Source: Cryobacterium soli (GTDB lineage Bacteria > Actinomycetota > Actinomycetes > Actinomycetales > Microbacteriaceae). Taken from it: 64,000 nucleotides of DNA. Within the stretch, counting starts at the first letter, position 1. Every line of letters starts with the position of its first letter. The position numbers and the translations under genes were made by a program. Positions 8,212 to 17,982 of the stretch are shown in pieces. The notes beneath the pieces were generated by a model that searched no databases, was not told where the DNA came from, and was given only the letters and a program-made list of their open reading frames with translations. The DNA is taken from contig NZ_CP030033.1 of the NCBI RefSeq assembly GCF_003611035.1, forward strand, positions 1,674,001 through 1,738,000. Reading direction: 5' to 3'.

Positions 8212-9053
8212 CGGATCTGCCCGCATTCTCCTTGCTGTTGCCCGTGTACCACGGCGACAACGCCGCACATCTGCGGCGCTCCTTCCTCAGCACGGTGAAC
8301 GATCAGACTCTCCGCCCCTCCGAGGTCGTGCTGGTCGAAGACGGGCCGGTCGGGGCGGAGCTCACCGCGGAGATCGCCGGCCTGATCGATTCGTCGCCGG
8401 TTCCGGTCATCCACGTGCGGATCAGTGAGAACGCCGGCCTGGCCAAGGCACTGACCACGGGCCTGGCCGCGTGCACCCACGACATCGTTGCGCGCATGGA
8501 CGCGGACGACATCTCGCTCCCCGAACGATTCGCGGTGCAGATCCCCCTCATCGCTGCCGGTCACGAGCTGGTCGGCTCGGGAATGTGCGAGTTCAGCGAG
8601 GACGAAGCCGGCGTGGAGATCCAGGGGGCACAACGCAATCCCCCGACGACGCCGGCCGACATCGCCCGGTACGCGAGGTTCCATGACCCGTTCAACCACC
8701 CGACAGTGGTCTACACCAAGTCGGCCGTTGCGCGCGCGGGCGGTTATGCGCCGCTGGGACTGATGGAGGACTACTGGCTCTTCGCGCGCATGATCGCCGA
8801 TGGCGCCGTGACCAGGAACACCAGTGAGCGTCTCGTCAAGTACCGGGTGAGTTCCGGAGCCTACAAACGTCGCGGCGGTCTCAGGCTGCTGGCCAGCGAA
8901 CTCCAGTTGCAACGCGCCTTCCGCCGGTCCGGCTTCACCTCGACCGGCCAGTTCGCACGTAATGTGCTGGTTCGCGGCGGGTACCGGCTGATTCCCGAGT
9001 CGGTGCGCCGGTACTTCTATCGCACCATCATTCTGCATACCCGCTCGGACTAG
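8208..9053 (+). CDS. GT2 family glycosyltransferase
   Basis: 281 residues; ATG at 8208 overlaps the previous stop as ATGA, so the pair is coupled. The frame is open further upstream but that part lies in the preceding gene. The fold is GT-A: FSLLLPVYHGDN at the start, EVVLVEDGP, and the DXD-type ARMDADDISLP. HPTVVYTKSAV and LMEDYWLFARM near residue 185 match the acceptor-side region of small GT2 enzymes often annotated as galactosyl- or rhamnosyltransferases of surface polysaccharide loci. The C-terminus ends with a basic amphipathic stretch. Donor and linkage are not readable. Its position between the GlfT1-like gene and glf suggests it works on the same polymer. Confidence 0.83.
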   Translation: MTDLPAFSLLLPVYHGDNAAHLRRSFLSTVNDQTLRPSEVVLVEDGPVGAELTAEIAGLIDSSPVPVIHVRISENAGLAKALTTGLAACTHDIVARMDADDISLPERFAVQIPLIAAGHELVGSGMCEFSEDEAGVEIQGAQRNPPTTPADIARYARFHDPFNHPTVVYTKSAVARAGGYAPLGLMEDYWLFARMIADGAVTRNTSERLVKYRVSSGAYKRRGGLRLLASELQLQRAFRRSGFTSTGQFARNVLVRGGYRLIPESVRRYFYRTIILHTRSD

Positions 9054-9085
9054 GCGACCCCTCAGGCAGCATCGGCTATCCTTGA

Positions 9086-10315
<1,230 letters not shown>

Positions 10316-10328
10316 GGAGCACGTCACC

Positions 10329-12311
10329 ATGACCCAGCCCATCGTGCTGCAAAAGATCGTCTTCCCGTCCACCACCGACCCCGATGTGACTCCGTTGTAC
10401 GTCGACCCTGACGAGTGGAGCCAGGTCGTGCGGTCACGCAAGCACCCTGGCCGGGGCCCGGATGACATCGAGTCGACCTCTCTGCGGCTGACCCACCACA
10501 ACGTGGCACCCATGCTCGAGGGCAGGAGGGGCCTGAAGCCCGGGCTGCACGAGCGGGTCTCCCTCGGCACCTATTTCAACGCCTTCCCGGCCAGCTACTG
10601 GCGACGCTGGACCACCATCAACGGCGTGCGCCTGAGCGTGTCGACTGTCGGCGCCGGCGACATCATCGTGTACCGCTCCAACGCACGCGGTGTGATCCAG
10701 ATGGTCGATTCGGCGTCTGTCGACACCGAAGGCACGACCACCTTCGACCTCGGCTTCGACTACTTCATCGACGGCGGTTGGTACTGGTTCGACGTGGTGT
10801 CGCGCAGCGACGATTTCGCGCTCACCGAAGCCGAATGGCAGGCGCCGCCCGCCCTGAACCTCGTCGAATCCGGCAAGAAGCTCACCATCGCCATCACCAC
10901 GCTGAACCGCACCTCGTACTGCGTTGAGCTGCTGAGCACCATCGCGTCCGACCCCGACGCGCTCGCGGGCATCGATGCCGTGATCGTGGTCGACCAGGGC
11001 ACGCAGAAGGTTCGCGACGAGCCCCGTTTCGCCGAGGCCGAGGCCGCGCTGGGCGGGCGTCTGCGCGTGATCGACCAGATCAACGCCGGCGGGTCGGGTG
11101 GGTTCTCCCGCGGCATGCTCGAAACCATCAGTGCCGGAACCTCCGACTACGTCATGCTGCTCGACGACGACGTGGTGGCCGAGCCCGAAGGCATCCGCCG
11201 CGCGCTCACCTTCGCCCGGCTCTGCACGTCACCGACCATCGTCGGCGGCCACATGTTCGATATGTACGACAAGACCAAGCTGCACGCTTTCGCCGAGTCG
11301 ATCGACACCTACAACTTCCTCTGGGGTCCCGTCACGCCGAGCCGGCACGACTTCGGTGCGTCCAACCTGCGCCAGACCACCTGGATTCACCAGCGTTTCG
11401 ACGTTGCGTACAACGGATGGTGGATGAGCCTGATTCCGGTGGAGATCATCCGCGAAGTCGGATTGTCGCTGCCCGTGTTCATCAAGTGGGACGACGCCGA
11501 GTTCTCCCTCCGCGCCCAGGAGCACGGCTACTCCACCGTGAGCCTGCCCGGTGCTGCCGTCTGGCACGTGTCCTGGGTCGACAAGGACGACTCCCGGGAC
11601 TGGCAGGCGTTCTACCACGCCCGCAACCGCCTCGTCGCGGCGCTGCTGCACTCGCCGCATGCTCACGGCGGGCGTTTGGCGCTGAGCAACCTTGCCAGCG
11701 ACGTGCGTCACCTGCTCACCATGGACTATTACACCGTCAAGCTGCGCCAGCTCGCCTACGAGAGCGTTCTCGCCGGGCCGGGCGCGCTGCACACGGAGCT
11801 GACCTCCCGTCTGCCCCAGATTCGCGCCCTGGCGAAGAACTACCGCGAATCGTCGCTCGTGGGCGACTTGGGACAGTTCGACAACTTCCCCAGCACGTCA
11901 TACGTGGGCAACGATGACAGCCCGGTGCGCGGCATCAAGGTCTTCAGGTTCCTGCTCAAGAACTTCGTGCGGCACGGCCTGAAGAAGCCACACGCCGGCA
12001 GCGCCGACCGGCCGGACGTGCACCTCTCTCGCGCCGCTCCGTGGTGGATCGTGCCGAGCTTCGACAGTGTGGCGATCACCAACGCCGAAGGATCCGGCGT
12101 TGCCTGGCACGTGCGCGACCGCGCCAAGTTCCGGTCGTTGCTCTGGTCGAGCGTCACGAAGAACCTGCGCTACCGGCGCAACTGGAGCCGCCTGAGCGAG
12201 GCCTACCGCGCCGAACTCCCCACCATCACGTCAGAAGCGTCGTGGCGGAAGACTCTCGGAGTCACCGACAGCGCCCCTGCGGCCCAGCCGTCCGGCACCC
12301 CCGCGGGCTAG
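10329..12311 (+). CDS. GlfT2-like galactofuranosyltransferase (galactan polymerase type)
   Basis: 660 residues, the length expected of GlfT2, which uses UDP-galactofuranose to extend galactan on a lipid carrier. Order: N-terminal beta-sandwich domain (to about residue 170), a GT-A domain beginning KLTIAITTLNRTSYC, then a helical C-terminus. Catalytic features are visible: metal-binding D279-D281 in MLLDDDVVAEP, acidic D388/D389 in IKWDDAEFSLRAQEHGY, and H413 in AAVWHVSWVDKDD. NGWWMSLIP is the conserved acceptor-side segment. AAGGAG lies 8 bases before ATG 10329. It directly follows glf and precedes an ABC exporter, the arrangement expected for making and exporting a galactofuranose polymer. 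The polymer itself is not known from sequence. Confidence 0.93.
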   Translation: MTQPIVLQKIVFPSTTDPDVTPLYVDPDEWSQVVRSRKHPGRGPDDIESTSLRLTHHNVAPMLEGRRGLKPGLHERVSLGTYFNAFPASYWRRWTTINGVRLSVSTVGAGDIIVYRSNARGVIQMVDSASVDTEGTTTFDLGFDYFIDGGWYWFDVVSRSDDFALTEAEWQAPPALNLVESGKKLTIAITTLNRTSYCVELLSTIASDPDALAGIDAVIVVDQGTQKVRDEPRFAEAEAALGGRLRVIDQINAGGSGGFSRGMLETISAGTSDYVMLLDDDVVAEPEGIRRALTFARLCTSPTIVGGHMFDMYDKTKLHAFAESIDTYNFLWGPVTPSRHDFGASNLRQTTWIHQRFDVAYNGWWMSLIPVEIIREVGLSLPVFIKWDDAEFSLRAQEHGYSTVSLPGAAVWHVSWVDKDDSRDWQAFYHARNRLVAALLHSPHAHGGRLALSNLASDVRHLLTMDYYTVKLRQLAYESVLAGPGALHTELTSRLPQIRALAKNYRESSLVGDLGQFDNFPSTSYVGNDDSPVRGIKVFRFLLKNFVRHGLKKPHAGSADRPDVHLSRAAPWWIVPSFDSVAITNAEGSGVAWHVRDRAKFRSLLWSSVTKNLRYRRNWSRLSEAYRAELPTITSEASWRKTLGVTDSAPAAQPSGTPAG

Positions 12312-12358
12312 CAACGGGCCACTGCCAGCGCTGTTCGTTTGCGCCGTTCGCAAGGCGG

Positions 12359-12364
12359 TAGAAT
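12359..12364 (+). promoter_or_regulatory. Possible -10 box upstream of wzm
   Basis: TAGAAT lies in the 117-base gap before the ABC permease gene and is followed by GC-rich DNA. Only a poor -35 (TTGCGC at 12339, spacing 14) is seen, so this is a weak call. It would allow the exporter genes to be transcribed apart from the upstream glycosyltransferases. Confidence 0.28.
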
Positions 12365-12428
12365 CGCTCCGCGCGCTCGGCAGACCGAAGCGCCCCACCA
12401 TCACGTCACTCGAAAAGCAAGGACCAGT

Positions 12429-13301
12429 GTGACCCAATCCACGTCGTCGCCGGAGCTGGACGGATTCGTCAAGCCCGGCCAGGGGTCAGGTTTGGTCGAC
12501 GTCTTCCGACGTCGGTACCTGCTGACACTGCTTGTACGCAAAGAAGTCCAGGTGCGCTATCGAGGGTCTGTGCTCGGCTGGCTCTGGTCGTACGTCAAGC
12601 CGGTCACCCAGTTCCTGGTGTTCTTCATCGCGCTCGGCGTCTTCCTGCAGCTCAACGGAACGATCCCGAATTACCCGGTGTACCTGTTCTCGGGCCTGAT
12701 CCTGGTCAACCTGTTCAGCGAGGCGTTCAGCAACGGCACCAGGTCGCTGGTGGACAACGCGGCTCTCATCAAGAAGATCTACCTGCCCCGGGAACTCTTC
12801 CCGGTGTCATCGACTCTGGTGGCGCTGGTCAACTTCTTGCCGCAGGTCCTGGTGCTCGGGGTCGTGTGCCTCTTCGTCGGCTGGCGCCCCAATGTGGTGC
12901 AGATTCTGGGAATCCTCCTCGGACTCACGATCATCGTTGTTCTGGCGATGGGCCTGAGCTTGTTGTTCGGTTCGGTGAACGTCTCCTTCCGCGACGCCGA
13001 GAACTTCGTGGAACTCATCGTGCTCGTGGCAACGTGGGCGTCGCCGGTGCTGTACCAGGTGGCCGTGGTCGCCAAGGTGCTGCCTGAGTGGCTGATGGTC
13101 ATCTATCAGCTCAATCCTCTGACCGCCGCCGTGCAGCTGATGCACGCCGGTTTCTGGTTGCCCACCACCAATGGCACGGGTCAGCTGCCGAACAATCTGA
13201 TCGCCTATGGTCTCTTCGCCCTGATCATCTCGCTCGCCATCCTGGCGATCGGACAGTTCGTCTTCCGGAAATTGGAGCGCCGTTTTGCCCAGGACCTCTG
13301 A
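12429..13301 (+). CDS. wzm: ABC-2 type polysaccharide export permease (Wzm)
   Basis: 290 residues with six predicted membrane helices. The N-terminal interface helix (LVRKEVQVRYRGSVLGWLWS) and the first helix with KPVTQFLVFFIAL are diagnostic for permeases of the polysaccharide/polyol-phosphate ABC-2 family; the following NGTRSLVDNAALIKKIYLPR loop is also typical. It forms the membrane channel that exports an undecaprenyl-linked polymer. The GTG at 12429 is preceded by AAGGA at 5 bases. Its 3' end overlaps the ATPase gene by 17 bases, so subunits are coupled. Together with the GlfT enzymes, this parallels the mycobacterial galactan exporter pair. Confidence 0.93.
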   Translation: MTQSTSSPELDGFVKPGQGSGLVDVFRRRYLLTLLVRKEVQVRYRGSVLGWLWSYVKPVTQFLVFFIALGVFLQLNGTIPNYPVYLFSGLILVNLFSEAFSNGTRSLVDNAALIKKIYLPRELFPVSSTLVALVNFLPQVLVLGVVCLFVGWRPNVVQILGILLGLTIIVVLAMGLSLLFGSVNVSFRDAENFVELIVLVATWASPVLYQVAVVAKVLPEWLMVIYQLNPLTAAVQLMHAGFWLPTTNGTGQLPNNLIAYGLFALIISLAILAIGQFVFRKLERRFAQDL

Positions 13302-14046
13302 TTCGCCCGTGACGACGGTTCCCCAACTGGCGATCATCGCACGCCACGTCAACAAGACCTTTCTGATGAGGCACACCCACTCGCTGAAGGAGTCCGTCAT
13401 CGCGGCGCTGCGCCGACGGCCTCTGTCCTCGTCGTTCAACGCCCTCGAAGATGTCAGCTTCCGCATCAACAGCGGCGAGTCCGTGGCCTTGATGGGGTTC
13501 AACGGTTCGGGCAAGTCCACGCTCCTGAAGCTGATCTCCGGGGTCCTGCAGCCCGACCACGGCGATGTGCACACCCGTGGCCGGGTCGCCGGCCTCATCG
13601 AGGTGGGCGCCGGGTTCCACCCAGACCTGTCCGGACGTGAGAACATCTACCTCAACGCGGCGATCCTGGGCATGTCCCAGAAGGAAATCGACGCCCGATT
13701 CGACGCCATCGTCGAGTTCAGCGAGATCGCCCAGTTCATCGACACCGAGGTCAAGCACTACTCCTCCGGCATGTTCCTCCGTCTGGCCTTCTCCGTCGCC
13801 ATCCACACCGAGGTCGACATCCTGCTCGTCGACGAGATCCTTTCCGTGGGCGATGAGCCGTTCCAGCGCAAGTGCCTGGCCAAGATCCGCGAGTTGCACG
13901 CCGCGGGCAAGACCCTGGTTGTGGTCAGCCATGACCTGCAGATGGTGGCCGATCTCTGCGAACGCGGAATCCTGATCAACAAGGGCACCGTCGTATTCGA
14001 TGGCGAATCCCACGAAGCCGTCGCCCGGATGCGCGCACAGGAGTAA
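13285..14046 (+). CDS. wzt: Polysaccharide export ABC transporter ATP-binding protein (Wzt)
   Basis: 253 residues. Walker A GFNGSGKSTLLKLISG, signature YSSGMFLRLAFS, Walker B DILLVDEIL and switch VVVSHD are all intact, so it should hydrolyse ATP. It pairs with the permease just upstream. The TTG start at 13285 has GGAG 7 bases upstream; GTG 13309 is a weaker alternative. There is no C-terminal extension: Wzt proteins that recognise a capped, nonreducing end carry an additional beta-sandwich domain of about 150 residues, absent here, so chain termination is probably not sensed by this subunit (family knowledge plus absence). It is the last gene before a hairpin at 14137. Confidence 0.94.
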   Translation: MPRTSDSPVTTVPQLAIIARHVNKTFLMRHTHSLKESVIAALRRRPLSSSFNALEDVSFRINSGESVALMGFNGSGKSTLLKLISGVLQPDHGDVHTRGRVAGLIEVGAGFHPDLSGRENIYLNAAILGMSQKEIDARFDAIVEFSEIAQFIDTEVKHYSSGMFLRLAFSVAIHTEVDILLVDEILSVGDEPFQRKCLAKIRELHAAGKTLVVVSHDLQMVADLCERGILINKGTVVFDGESHEAVARMRAQE

Positions 14047-14136
14047 CTCCGGCGACGTGCGGCGCTGACCTCCACACCTCTACGGCAGCGATCCCTGTGA
14101 ATCAGATACCGTGCACCAGCGGAATACCTCCGAAAT

Positions 14137-14156
14137 GGGGCCTCCTCAGAGGCCCC
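14137..14156 (+). terminator. Perfect 8-bp hairpin after wzt
   Basis: GGGGCCTC-CTCA-GAGGCCCC forms an uninterrupted 8-pair stem with a 4-base loop, 90 bases after the wzt stop. There is no T-run behind it, so it is either an intrinsic terminator of the tail-less actinobacterial kind or a structured leader element upstream of the next gene. Confidence 0.5.
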
Positions 14157-14263
14157 TATACTCCTTATATGTGTGACTGAACATGGGACACTGTCATGTG
14201 GGGGCCGTTCTCGGCCTGCCCGGAAAAAACGGTGCGCCTTAAGGCACTTGGGGGGAACTACAT

Positions 14264-15727
14264 ATGGCCGTGGATACACGAGCCCCTGGGGTGGCCCAGC
14301 GAAAGCAATGGCAACGCAAGTTCGCCGTGCGACTTTTTACCACCGACGTCGTCGTGGTCTGCACCGCGGTACTGGGATCACACATCCTCTGGTTCGGCTT
14401 CGAATCAGTCGAACTTACGACCACCGGAATTCCTGACCTTCGCGCCTCTTACGGTCTCGTGTCGGTTGTGCTCATCGCCGCGTGGATGCTCATCCTCGAC
14501 GTGTTCGCCACGCGCGATCACAAGGTGATCGGTAGCGGCACACTGGAGTACAAGCGTGTGGTCGATTCCACAATCCGCCTTTTTGGCGTCTTCGCCATCG
14601 TCGCGCTCCTATTCAAACTGGAGATCGCCAGAGGCTATCTCCTCACCGCGCTCCCCTTCGGGCTTCTCATGCTCCTATTTTCTCGCTGGGCTTGGCGGCA
14701 ATGGCTGCGCAAGCAGCAAGCCAGAGGGAACTATCTGGCGCGGGCTCTTCTCCTGGGTGAGCGCCGCAAGGCCACCCATGTGGCAGCCACGATTCAACGC
14801 GCACCAGGTTCGGGCCTTCTGCTGGTGGGCGCCCTCACCCAATCATCGAATCGTCACGAACCGCCCATCCAGGGCGTCCCCGTCCTCGGTGACTACTCCT
14901 ACCTCTTGCAAGCGGTTGACGACGTTGAAGCCGACACGGTGATCCTCACCGGAGCCGACGAAATCAATCCGGACGACATGCGCCGAGTCGGGTGGGGACT
15001 GCAGGCTCGCGACGTGGAACTTATCGTGGCCCCCGCCCTCACGGATATTGCCGGGCCGCGGATCCACGCCCGACCGGTGGCCGGCCTGCCTCTGATCCAC
15101 GTGAGCTACCCCGCCTTCGAAGGAATCCGACGTTGGTCCAAGCGAAGCTTCGACATCATCGCGTCCGGACTCCTGATCCTGCTCGCATCGCCGGTTCTCC
15201 TGGGCGTCGCAATCGCGGTGAAGCGTTCCGGACCCGGCAACATCCTCTACCGTCAGGTGCGCATCGGCCGGCACGGCAACCCTTTCGGCATGCTCAAGTT
15301 CCGCTCGATGGTGCAAGATGCCGACGACCAGCTCGAGAGCCTGCTCGACGCACAAGGCACCTCGGACACCCCGCTGTTCAAGGTCACCAACGATCCGCGC
15401 ATCACGCCGGTCGGCCTGATCCTGCGCAAGTACTCCCTCGATGAGCTCCCCCAGCTCTTCAACGTGATTACCGGAGAAATGAGTCTCGTCGGTCCCCGCC
15501 CACAGCGGGCGGCCGAAGTCGCACTGTACGATGATGCCGCAAGCCGCCGCTTGATCATGAAGCCCGGCATGAGTGGTTTGTGGCAGGTCAGCGGTAGGTC
15601 AAACTTGAGTTGGGAAGACAGCATCCGGTTGGACCTCTATTACGTGGAGAATTGGTCCCTCACTGCGGACATCCTGATCCTCTGGCGAACCGTGCGCGCT
15701 GTCGTGCGTCCCGAGGGCGCCGTCTAG
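14264..15727 (+). CDS. Exopolysaccharide polyprenyl glycosylphosphotransferase (WbaP/WcaJ-type initiating enzyme)
   Basis: 487 residues. The N-terminal half has four to five membrane helices and a CoA-binding-like fold (VLGDYSYLLQAVDDV); the C-terminal half is the bacterial sugar transferase domain: membrane re-entrant KRSFDIIASGLLILLASP, then GPGNILYRQVRIGRHG, FGMLKFRSM, LRKYSLDELPQLFNVITGEM and SLVGPRP, all signature blocks. It moves a hexose-1-phosphate from a UDP-sugar to undecaprenyl phosphate and so starts a repeat unit. GGGGGA lies about 10 bases before ATG 14264. Its 217-base upstream gap, after a hairpin, suggests a new transcription unit. The galactan-type cluster before it does not need this enzyme family, so it likely starts the island's polymer. 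Confidence 0.94.
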   Translation: MAVDTRAPGVAQRKQWQRKFAVRLFTTDVVVVCTAVLGSHILWFGFESVELTTTGIPDLRASYGLVSVVLIAAWMLILDVFATRDHKVIGSGTLEYKRVVDSTIRLFGVFAIVALLFKLEIARGYLLTALPFGLLMLLFSRWAWRQWLRKQQARGNYLARALLLGERRKATHVAATIQRAPGSGLLLVGALTQSSNRHEPPIQGVPVLGDYSYLLQAVDDVEADTVILTGADEINPDDMRRVGWGLQARDVELIVAPALTDIAGPRIHARPVAGLPLIHVSYPAFEGIRRWSKRSFDIIASGLLILLASPVLLGVAIAVKRSGPGNILYRQVRIGRHGNPFGMLKFRSMVQDADDQLESLLDAQGTSDTPLFKVTNDPRITPVGLILRKYSLDELPQLFNVITGEMSLVGPRPQRAAEVALYDDAASRRLIMKPGMSGLWQVSGRSNLSWEDSIRLDLYYVENWSLTADILILWRTVRAVVRPEGAV

Positions 15728-15756
15728 CCTCACACCCGATTTCGCACTTCGAACGA

Positions 15757-17598
15757 ATGAATGGACACATGCACGAGACCCGCCGATCTGCCCGCCATCG
15801 GACACGGCGTCGTCCCTGGTACAAACGGTGGCAAGTGTGGGTTCTGGCCGTGGTGATCCTGGTGCTGGCGGCTACCACCTGGCTGGCCGTGCGCGCCCTG
15901 CAGGCCAAGACGGAGCTGGAGACCTCCGTGTCGCTCGTCAGTCAGCTGCGTGACCAGCTCGTCGCCCAGGACGTTCCTGGTGCTGAGGCGACTCTCGCGG
16001 ACCTCACGCCGCGTGTGCAGCATGCGCGGGAGTTGACCAGCGACCCCGTGTGGCGGGTGGCGGAATTCACACCCGTGCTCGGCTCCAACCTCACAGCTGT
16101 GCGTGAGCTGGCCGCGGCCACGGACTCCATTGTCGTGGACGCCGTACCACCGCTCATGGAGATCGTGAGCGACTTCGTCAGCGACGGCCTCACCACGGAC
16201 GACGGCGCGCTCAACACCGCGCTCTTCGAAGCGGCCATCCCCAGAATCGACGTGGCCGCGACCACGATCAACGCTGCGGTCACGACAGTCGACGGCATCG
16301 ACACATCGAATACGATCGCCCAGGTGACCAAGGCGCAGGCGACCCTGGCCGATCAGCTCAATGCACTTGCCCCGGCGATGACGCAGGCGCAGAAGGTCTT
16401 GCCGATCGTGGCGCCGGCTCTCGGCGTCGACACGCCCCGCACCTACCTCATTTTGTTTCAGAACAACGCGGAGCTCCGTTCACTCGGGGGCATTCCGGGT
16501 TCCATCGTGCCGCTCACGCTGTCGAAGGGCTCGATCAGCCTGGGTGACCAGCTCGGCAAGGACGATTTCTCCGTTTACGACGCGTCCATCGTCGATGCGC
16601 CAGACGGGGTGACGGAGCTCTTCCAGAACGCTTATGGGACGTCAATGCTCAACTCCACGGTTCGGCCCGACTTCGCCAGCGGCGCCAACATCGCCCGCAC
16701 GATGTGGCAAGAGCAGGTCGGCACCCCGATCGATGGTGTCATCGCGATCGACCCCGTTGCGCTGAGCTACATTCTCCGCGCCGGGCCGCCGATCCAGCTC
16801 TCCACGGGCGAAACGATGACCGGTGACAACGCCGTGGACCTGCTGGTCAACAAGGTCTACCTGCGGTTTTCAGGTGAGACCGAGGCTTCTCGTGCCCAGC
16901 AGGGCGCCTATTTCGCAGAGGTCATCAACGGTCTCTTTGGCACCATCATGGGTGGTGACCTCGACCTCAAGGTTCTCGCGAGCGGAGTGGCACAGGCCGC
17001 TGAGGAGCGTCGTCTCTTGCTGTGGAGCAGCAACGAGGCGGAAACCGGCGTGATCGAGTCAGCGCATCTCGGTGGCGCGTTGCCGCAGAGCGACGCCCAG
17101 ACCGACCGGATCGGGCTGTACACGCAGGATGCGATCGGCTCGAAGATGGACTACTATCTCGACCAGACGGTGACCTTGAGCCAGGCGGCTTGCCGTGCTG
17201 ACGGCCGTGAAAGCTATCGCGTGAGCGTGAACAACACCAACCGCCTGACGAAGGATCAGGTCGACGACCTCACCTTCTACATCGTCGGCGACGGCTCAGA
17301 AGGGGTTACAGCGGGAGACATCCGCATCGATCTCTTCGCGTACGCCCCGCCCGGTGCCGAGATCGTCGGGCTCAGCGTTGACGGCGTTGCCGAGAGCGTG
17401 ACCGCGTTCCATGACGGCGACTACCCCGTCTCTCGCCTCCGAACCACTATCGAGCCCGGCTCCACCCAGAACGTGACATTTGACATGGTCGCCGGCGAGC
17501 CCGGAACGCGTGATCTCGCGGCGATTTTGACACCGATGGTGCGCGCAACGACCCTTGACTCAACCGCGCTCGATTGCGCCACAGTGGCTGCTGGATAG
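15757..17598 (+). CDS. DUF4012 domain-containing membrane-anchored extracytoplasmic protein
   Basis: 613 residues from ATG 15757; ATG 15769 is an equally possible start. A basic N-terminus (RSARHRTRRRPWYKRW) precedes one membrane helix (VWVLAVVILVLAATTWLAV), so most of the protein is outside the membrane. The DUF4012 core is recognisable by TYLILFQNNAELRSLGGIPG and following GSIVPLTLSKGSI. Two further blocks (residues about 290-360, containing TMWQEQVGTPIDGVIAIDP) belong to the same family. Function is unknown; DUF4012 genes commonly sit beside polysaccharide-initiating transferases and LCP-type proteins in actinobacteria. It is 29 bases downstream of the glycosylphosphotransferase gene, so cotranscription is likely. 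It closes the GC-rich left part before the lower-GC island. Confidence 0.85.
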   Translation: MNGHMHETRRSARHRTRRRPWYKRWQVWVLAVVILVLAATTWLAVRALQAKTELETSVSLVSQLRDQLVAQDVPGAEATLADLTPRVQHARELTSDPVWRVAEFTPVLGSNLTAVRELAAATDSIVVDAVPPLMEIVSDFVSDGLTTDDGALNTALFEAAIPRIDVAATTINAAVTTVDGIDTSNTIAQVTKAQATLADQLNALAPAMTQAQKVLPIVAPALGVDTPRTYLILFQNNAELRSLGGIPGSIVPLTLSKGSISLGDQLGKDDFSVYDASIVDAPDGVTELFQNAYGTSMLNSTVRPDFASGANIARTMWQEQVGTPIDGVIAIDPVALSYILRAGPPIQLSTGETMTGDNAVDLLVNKVYLRFSGETEASRAQQGAYFAEVINGLFGTIMGGDLDLKVLASGVAQAAEERRLLLWSSNEAETGVIESAHLGGALPQSDAQTDRIGLYTQDAIGSKMDYYLDQTVTLSQAACRADGRESYRVSVNNTNRLTKDQVDDLTFYIVGDGSEGVTAGDIRIDLFAYAPPGAEIVGLSVDGVAESVTAFHDGDYPVSRLRTTIEPGSTQNVTFDMVAGEPGTRDLAAILTPMVRATTLDSTALDCATVAAG

Positions 17599-17982
17599 GC
17601 GCCTGACTGGTTGGCTGAGGCCCCTCCCTTTGCAAACGGCTGCAAAGCAACAACGCTCAGAAACAGCGCGTTACTTTCCTCGCGCGCAGGCGCGCTGTTG
17701 TTAGACAGCCCAATCTCGCAACACGCCGCTCGGACCCTACTCAGACCAGTTGACCAGTTCATGCTGCGTAGATTTTGGTTCCCGCATCCCGCGAAGCTGA
17801 GTGGGCCGTGCTCGCATTCTTGAGGGTCATGGTCTTATCATGCGCATGTCAATTTGTTCACAGCCCCAATGACGGAGCCCGCTGTACGGGACTGTGGTTC
17901 CAGCGCCGGCCCAGACAGCCAAGCCGGGGCCGGTCAGGAGAACTTCTGCCCGCCACCCAAGCTTGAGCCGGCGACTTCGTCG
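17599..17982 (+). other. 384-bp convergent intergenic region with two inverted repeats
   Basis: No credible gene. It separates the DUF4012 gene from the convergent acyltransferase. AACAGCGCG (17662-17670) pairs with CGCGCTGTT (17691-17699) over a 20-base loop, and CCGGCCC (17906-17912) pairs with GGGCCGG (17927-17933). Either could terminate transcription; neither has a T-run. GC content begins to fall here. Confidence 0.5.
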
